Source: Acetatifactor muris
Lineage (GTDB): Bacteria; Bacillota; Clostridia; Lachnospirales; Lachnospiraceae
Direction: 5' to 3'
NCBI GenBank assembly: GCA_023663635.1
Contig: JAMPHD010000006.1
Location: 62,001-126,000, forward strand
Length of the DNA: 64,000 bases
Position numbers and translations under genes: made by a program. The notes under the pieces are model-generated. The model ran no database searches and had not been told where the DNA came from. It saw only the letters and a program-made list of their open reading frames with translations. Below are positions 60,556 through 64,000 of the stretch, piece after piece (position 1 is the stretch's first letter; every line of letters starts with the position of its first letter).

Positions 60556-61320
60556 ATGAGCGTTATTTCTATGAAACAGTTGCTTGAAGCAGGTGTTCAT
60601 TTCGGACACCAGACCAGAAGGTGGAACCCCAAGATGGCTCCTTATATCTTCACTGAGAGAAACGGTATCCACATTATCGATCTGCAGAAGTCCGTGGTCA
60701 AGGTGGACGAGGCTTATCGCGCGGTTTCCGAGATCGCTGCGCAGGGCGGCACCATCCTGTTTGTCGGCACCAAGAAACAGGCGCAGGACGCAGTGAAGGC
60801 GGAGGCGGAGCGCTGCGGTATGTACTATGTAAACGAGAGATGGTTGGGCGGTATGCTCACCAATTTCAGAACCATCCGTTCCCGTATCGACAGACTGCAT
60901 GCCATTGAGACCATGTCTCAGGACGGCACCTTTGACGTGCTTCCCAAGAAGGAAGTCATCGAGCTGAAGAAGGAATGGGATAAGTTGGAGAGAAATCTGG
61001 GCGGTATCAAAAATATGACCAGAGTGCCCGATGCCATTTTTGTGGTAGATCCCAAGAAGGAGAGAATCTGCGTACAGGAGGCTCACGCGCTCGGCATCAC
61101 GCTGATCGGTATCGGCGATACCAACTGTGATCCCGAGGAGTTGGATTACATCATTCCCGGCAATGACGACGCGATCAGAGCCGTGAAACTGATCGTGTCC
61201 AAGATGGCTGACGCCGTGATCGAGGCAAACCAGGGCGAGGCCGTTTATACGGATGCCGATACGGAGACCCAAAATGCCGAGAGCATTGAGGAGATCGCAG
61301 AGGCAGAGGACGCAGAATAA
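60556..61320 (+). CDS. rpsB: 30S ribosomal protein S2
   Basis: The 254-residue ribosomal protein is complete. Hallmarks are [22 protein letters not shown] at the N-terminus and [18 protein letters not shown] with [24 protein letters not shown]. The C-terminus is an acidic tail, as in many Firmicutes. ACGGAGGG precedes the ATG. It heads the rpsB-tsf unit, conserved after sigD/swrB in Firmicutes. Confidence 0.98.
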   Translation: MSVISMKQLLEAGVHFGHQTRRWNPKMAPYIFTERNGIHIIDLQKSVVKVDEAYRAVSEIAAQGGTILFVGTKKQAQDAVKAEAERCGMYYVNERWLGGMLTNFRTIRSRIDRLHAIETMSQDGTFDVLPKKEVIELKKEWDKLERNLGGIKNMTRVPDAIFVVDPKKERICVQEAHALGITLIGIGDTNCDPEELDYIIPGNDDAIRAVKLIVSKMADAVIEANQGEAVYTDADTETQNAESIEEIAEAEDAE

Positions 61321-61334
61321 GGAGGATTGGACCT

Positions 61335-62276
61335 ATGGCAGAAGTTACTGCAGCAATGGTAAAAGAACTGCGCGAGATGACCGGCGCAGGTATGATGGAT
61401 TGTAAGAAGGCTCTGAACGAGACCAATGGAAATATGGAGGAGGCGGTTGACTTCCTCAGAAAGAGCGGCGCGGCCAAGGCCGTGAAGAAAGAGAGCAGGA
61501 TCGCGGCGGAGGGCATCTGTCGCATCGCCATGGACGGCGACACCACGGCGGCTGTCGTGGAGGTAAACTCCGAGACCGATTTCGTGGCCAAGAACGAGCA
61601 GTTCCAACAGTTTGTGGAGGCAGTCGCAAGACAGGCAGTGCAGTCCGACGCGGCGGATATCGACGCGTTCCTTGCGGAGAAATGGATCGAGGACGGCTCC
61701 AAGAGCGTGTCCGAGGCTCTGGTGGAGAAGATCGCCGTGATCGGTGAGAAACTTTCCATCAGAAGATTTGAGAAAGTGACCGCGGCAAACGGCTGTGTGG
61801 TTTCCTATGTGCACGGCGGCGGCAGGATCGGCGTTCTGGTGGAGGCCGACACCGCGGTGGTGAATGATGCCGTCAGGGAGGCGCTGACCAACATCGCCAT
61901 GCAGGTGGCCGCTCTCGCTCCCAAATATGTGGCTACCGGGGATGTGTCCGAGGAGTTCAAGGAGCATGAGAGGGCGATCATCGCCGAGCAGATCGCGCAG
62001 GATCCTAAGATGGCAGGAAAGCCCGAGAAGGTGATCGAGGGCGCCGTGAACGGCCGTCTGAACAAGGAGCTCAAGGAGGTATGCCTTCTGGAGCAGGTAT
62101 ATGTGAAGGCCGAGGACGGCAAGCAGACCGTTGCGCAGTATCTGGATCAGGTGAGCAAGGCTGCGGGCGCTGCCGTCAGCGTTAAGAAGTTCGTGCGTTT
62201 CGAGACCGGTGAGGGCCTGGAGAAGAAGAACGAGGACTTTGCCGCAGAGGTTGCGGCGCAGATGGCAGGGAACTGA
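61335..62276 (+). CDS. tsf: Translation elongation factor Ts
   Basis: The 313-residue guanine-nucleotide exchange factor for EF-Tu has the N-terminal domain with VKELREMTGAGMMDCKKALNETNGN, the TDFVAKN motif, and the core domain with the GGRIGVLVEA segment. The C-terminal QVYVKAEDGKQTVAQYL follows. AAGGAGG lies before the ATG. It is 14 bp after rpsB and followed by a strong terminator. Confidence 0.98.
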   Translation: MAEVTAAMVKELREMTGAGMMDCKKALNETNGNMEEAVDFLRKSGAAKAVKKESRIAAEGICRIAMDGDTTAAVVEVNSETDFVAKNEQFQQFVEAVARQAVQSDAADIDAFLAEKWIEDGSKSVSEALVEKIAVIGEKLSIRRFEKVTAANGCVVSYVHGGGRIGVLVEADTAVVNDAVREALTNIAMQVAALAPKYVATGDVSEEFKEHERAIIAEQIAQDPKMAGKPEKVIEGAVNGRLNKELKEVCLLEQVYVKAEDGKQTVAQYLDQVSKAAGAAVSVKKFVRFETGEGLEKKNEDFAAEVAAQMAGN

Positions 62277-62314
62277 GAACGGGTTCCCGCAGGTTTCATA
62301 ATAACGGAATAAAT

Positions 62315-62361
62315 AAAGGGACATCGTTACCTGACGGGATCGGGTGGTGATGTCCCTTTTT
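62315..62361. terminator. Bidirectional terminator between tsf and the convergent permease
   Basis: AAAGGGACATC (62315-62325) pairs with GATGTCCCTTT (62349-62359) across a 23-nt loop that may fold further. TTTT-rich sequence follows on the plus strand and TTTATTT on the minus strand, so it can serve both convergent units. Confidence 0.85.
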
Positions 62362-62395
62362 GTTGAAAATTTTCGGTCGCTTTCGCGGAGCCGTA

Positions 62396-64000
62396 TCACG
62401 GCGCCAAATTCGGCTCCATCCACGGCATATCGGGATACCACTCCGACAGCAGGGCGATGGTGCGCTCGTAGTATTCGGGCACGCTCAATCTTCCGGTCAG
62501 ATACGAATCGGACGGATCCCCGGGATCTTCTGAATATTGTGTATGTTCATATTGCAGATAAATATGGTTTTGTTGGTCAAAATGCGATCCGACCGGGTCA
62601 TAATGTTCCGCAAAATCTTGCGCGTAGGCCGTCTGCAGCGCGGCGATCCGCTCCGGATCATCCATGTGGACAGGATAGGCGCTTGCGCTCAGCGAACTCG
62701 GGGGACAGGCCAGGATGCCGCAGGGCTCTGTGAGGCCGGATGCCATGGGAGCGTAGAACTCCCTGAAAGCGGCGCTGTCCGTGAACGGTTTCAGAGCCTC
62801 TCTGCCCGCGTCGTCCATATAGAAGTCGTATTCGCGCTCATAGGAGGAGCCTTGGGCGGTATTCACATGCACCGCTATGCGGATGAAATAAACAGGGGTG
62901 TCCGCATCCTGAGTGAAGGGATGATAGTCGTCTCTGCTCATGGCCACCAGTGTGGAGAGCAGACGATGATTGGCCTCGGCATCCGTGAAGGCGGGATTTG
63001 CGGCGAGGTCAAAATCGCTGTTTTTTTCATAATAGTATCCGCCGGTGCGCTCATTCTGCCGCAGACCGTAACCGGCGCCCGGGAAGGCGGAACTGTGGAT
63101 CGAAATGCTCAGGATGTCCTCCGCCTCGGGCAGACGGGAGTCATATCCGAACAGACCTTGTGAAAACAGGAATACCACAGCGCAGCTGAGGATCACCGCG
63201 GCCGCCATCTGTCCCTTGTGCGCAAAAGCGGCTCCGGGGGAGGCGTGATAGAGTATATTCAAAAGTACAAAGGCCAATACACTGCCAAGGATGGCGCCGA
63301 ACCAAGGCCAAATAGAACCGGAATCTTCGACGCTGATGCGAAAGAGCATGGCAACGGCCGGACCCGCGAGTACGGAAGTGCCGAGACGCAGAGGAATGCG
63401 GATGTGCCGGTCATCCACACCCCGTTCCGCCAGTTCGGTGGGACGCTTGGCGTGCAGATGTATCGCCAACAACAGATTGGCTATGGCCACAAGGACGCAG
63501 AGCGCGATGGTGCCTGCATGGGGGGCGAGGGAGAAATGCGCAGTCCCCCAATCCATCGTCAAACAGACATATAGGTCGATCGGGGCAGCCAACGGGGACA
63601 GCCCGAGAAAAGGAGCGGCGGGAACCATGCTCCCTCCCACATAGAAAGTGCGCAGATAGTTTTCCGTATAGTTATGGAACGTGATATAGACAAAGCATGC
63701 GCCGAGGCCGAGGATCAGGGCGTTGCTCACGGCATTTTTCCCGTTTCCGCTGAACATGACGGCCACGAGACATACATGGTAGATCATCAGAAAGCTCAAA
63801 ACGATCAGGACAAACTCGATGAGCAACAGCAGGAGCGCGTCATGGCGGAGCGCCGGGGAATCCATGTGCAGCAGGGTCATGACGCTCACGAAGAGATGGC
63901 CGCAGGCAAAGGGTATGAACCAGATGAGAAAGCCGTTTCCGTATAGGACGCCAAACAGTCTGTTGCGGGTGACGGGGGCGCTGTGCCACAGATCTGCCGT
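62396..64000 (-). CDS. ABC-type transporter permease-like protein (5' end outside window)
   Basis: The frame is open to the right edge, giving at least 535 residues. The edge-proximal part reads LWHSAPVTRNRLFGVLYGNGF, the HSxPVTRxxLF motif of ABC-2 permeases. About seven membrane spans occupy the N-terminal ~270 visible residues, followed by a C-terminal soluble domain of about 240 residues with several Tyr/Asp-rich strands. This two-part layout is that of Lachnospiraceae ABC permeases with a DUF6449-type extension, a tentative match. The partner ATPase would lie beyond the edge. It is convergent with tsf. Confidence 0.75.
   Translation of the reverse strand, partial: TADLWHSAPVTRNRLFGVLYGNGFLIWFIPFACGHLFVSVMTLLHMDSPALRHDALLLLLIEFVLIVLSFLMIYHVCLVAVMFSGNGKNAVSNALILGLGACFVYITFHNYTENYLRTFYVGGSMVPAAPFLGLSPLAAPIDLYVCLTMDWGTAHFSLAPHAGTIALCVLVAIANLLLAIHLHAKRPTELAERGVDDRHIRIPLRLGTSVLAGPAVAMLFRISVEDSGSIWPWFGAILGSVLAFVLLNILYHASPGAAFAHKGQMAAAVILSCAVVFLFSQGLFGYDSRLPEAEDILSISIHSSAFPGAGYGLRQNERTGGYYYEKNSDFDLAANPAFTDAEANHRLLSTLVAMSRDDYHPFTQDADTPVYFIRIAVHVNTAQGSSYEREYDFYMDDAGREALKPFTDSAAFREFYAPMASGLTEPCGILACPPSSLSASAYPVHMDDPERIAALQTAYAQDFAEHYDPVGSHFDQQNHIYLQYEHTQYSEDPGDPSDSYLTGRLSVPEYYERTIALLSEWYPDMPWMEPNLAP

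Overview
The window is a stretch of a Gram-positive, flagellated Clostridia-type chromosome, most likely Lachnospiraceae. The evidence is CodY, FliY with CheC-like phosphatase motifs, CheC and CheD, an LTA-synthase-like sulfatase, a tRNA without an encoded CCA end, and the gene order topA-codY-fla/che-sigD-rpsB-tsf, which is the Firmicutes arrangement known from Bacillus subtilis. The family assignment is an inference from gene content and protein style.

Left part (1-9.4 kb): a cell-envelope region. It holds the 3' end of one polytopic membrane protein, a second one broken by a single-base frameshift, a GT39-like GT-C glycosyltransferase on the minus strand, another 807-residue polytopic protein, an orphan XRE/HigA-type antitoxin-like regulator, tRNA-Glu(CUC) with its own promoter and terminator, and an LtaS-like alkaline-phosphatase-superfamily enzyme. 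A 363-bp noncoding segment bounded by perfect 16-bp inverted repeats lies between the frameshifted gene and the minus-strand glycosyltransferase.

Middle part (9.46-21.2 kb): one transcription unit for a Gram-positive type IV pilus. It starts at a near-consensus sigma-A promoter and ends in a strong terminator. The order is pilB, pilC, major pilin, prepilin peptidase, a PilM-PilN fusion, a PilO-like protein, then four minor pilins. Two of the minor pilins are very large (about 437 and 702 aa) and one lacks the usual Glu5. No retraction ATPase gene (pilT) and no secretin gene are seen, as expected for a single-membrane cell with pilT, if present, elsewhere.

Right part (21.2-62.3 kb): topA, codY and then an almost gapless fla/che operon: flgB-flgC-fliE-fliF-fliG-fliH-fliI-fliJ-motE-like-fliK-flgD-flagellar operon protein-flgE-flbD-motA-motB-fliL-fliM-fliY-cheY-fliO-fliP-fliQ-fliR-flhB-flhA-flhF-flhG-PilZ-cheB-cheA-cheW-cheC-cheD-membrane protein-sigD-FapA family-two poorly known proteins-short MltG/YceG-like protein. 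Together these encode the basal body, rod/hook, export apparatus, stator, switch, chemosensory core and the motility sigma factor. Flagellin, filament cap, hook-filament junction, FlgM, CheR and receptor genes are absent from the window. rpsB and tsf follow from a sigma-A promoter nested in a terminator hairpin. A convergent ABC-type permease runs off the right edge.

The most interesting items are the type IV pilus locus with its PilM-PilN fusion and giant minor pilins, the little-known genes at the sigD end of the fla/che operon, the Met/Pro/Gln tandem repeat in FliY, paired hairpins flanking flgE, and the inverted-repeat-bounded segment at 1.7-2.05 kb. No CRISPR array, prophage or intact transposase gene was seen.
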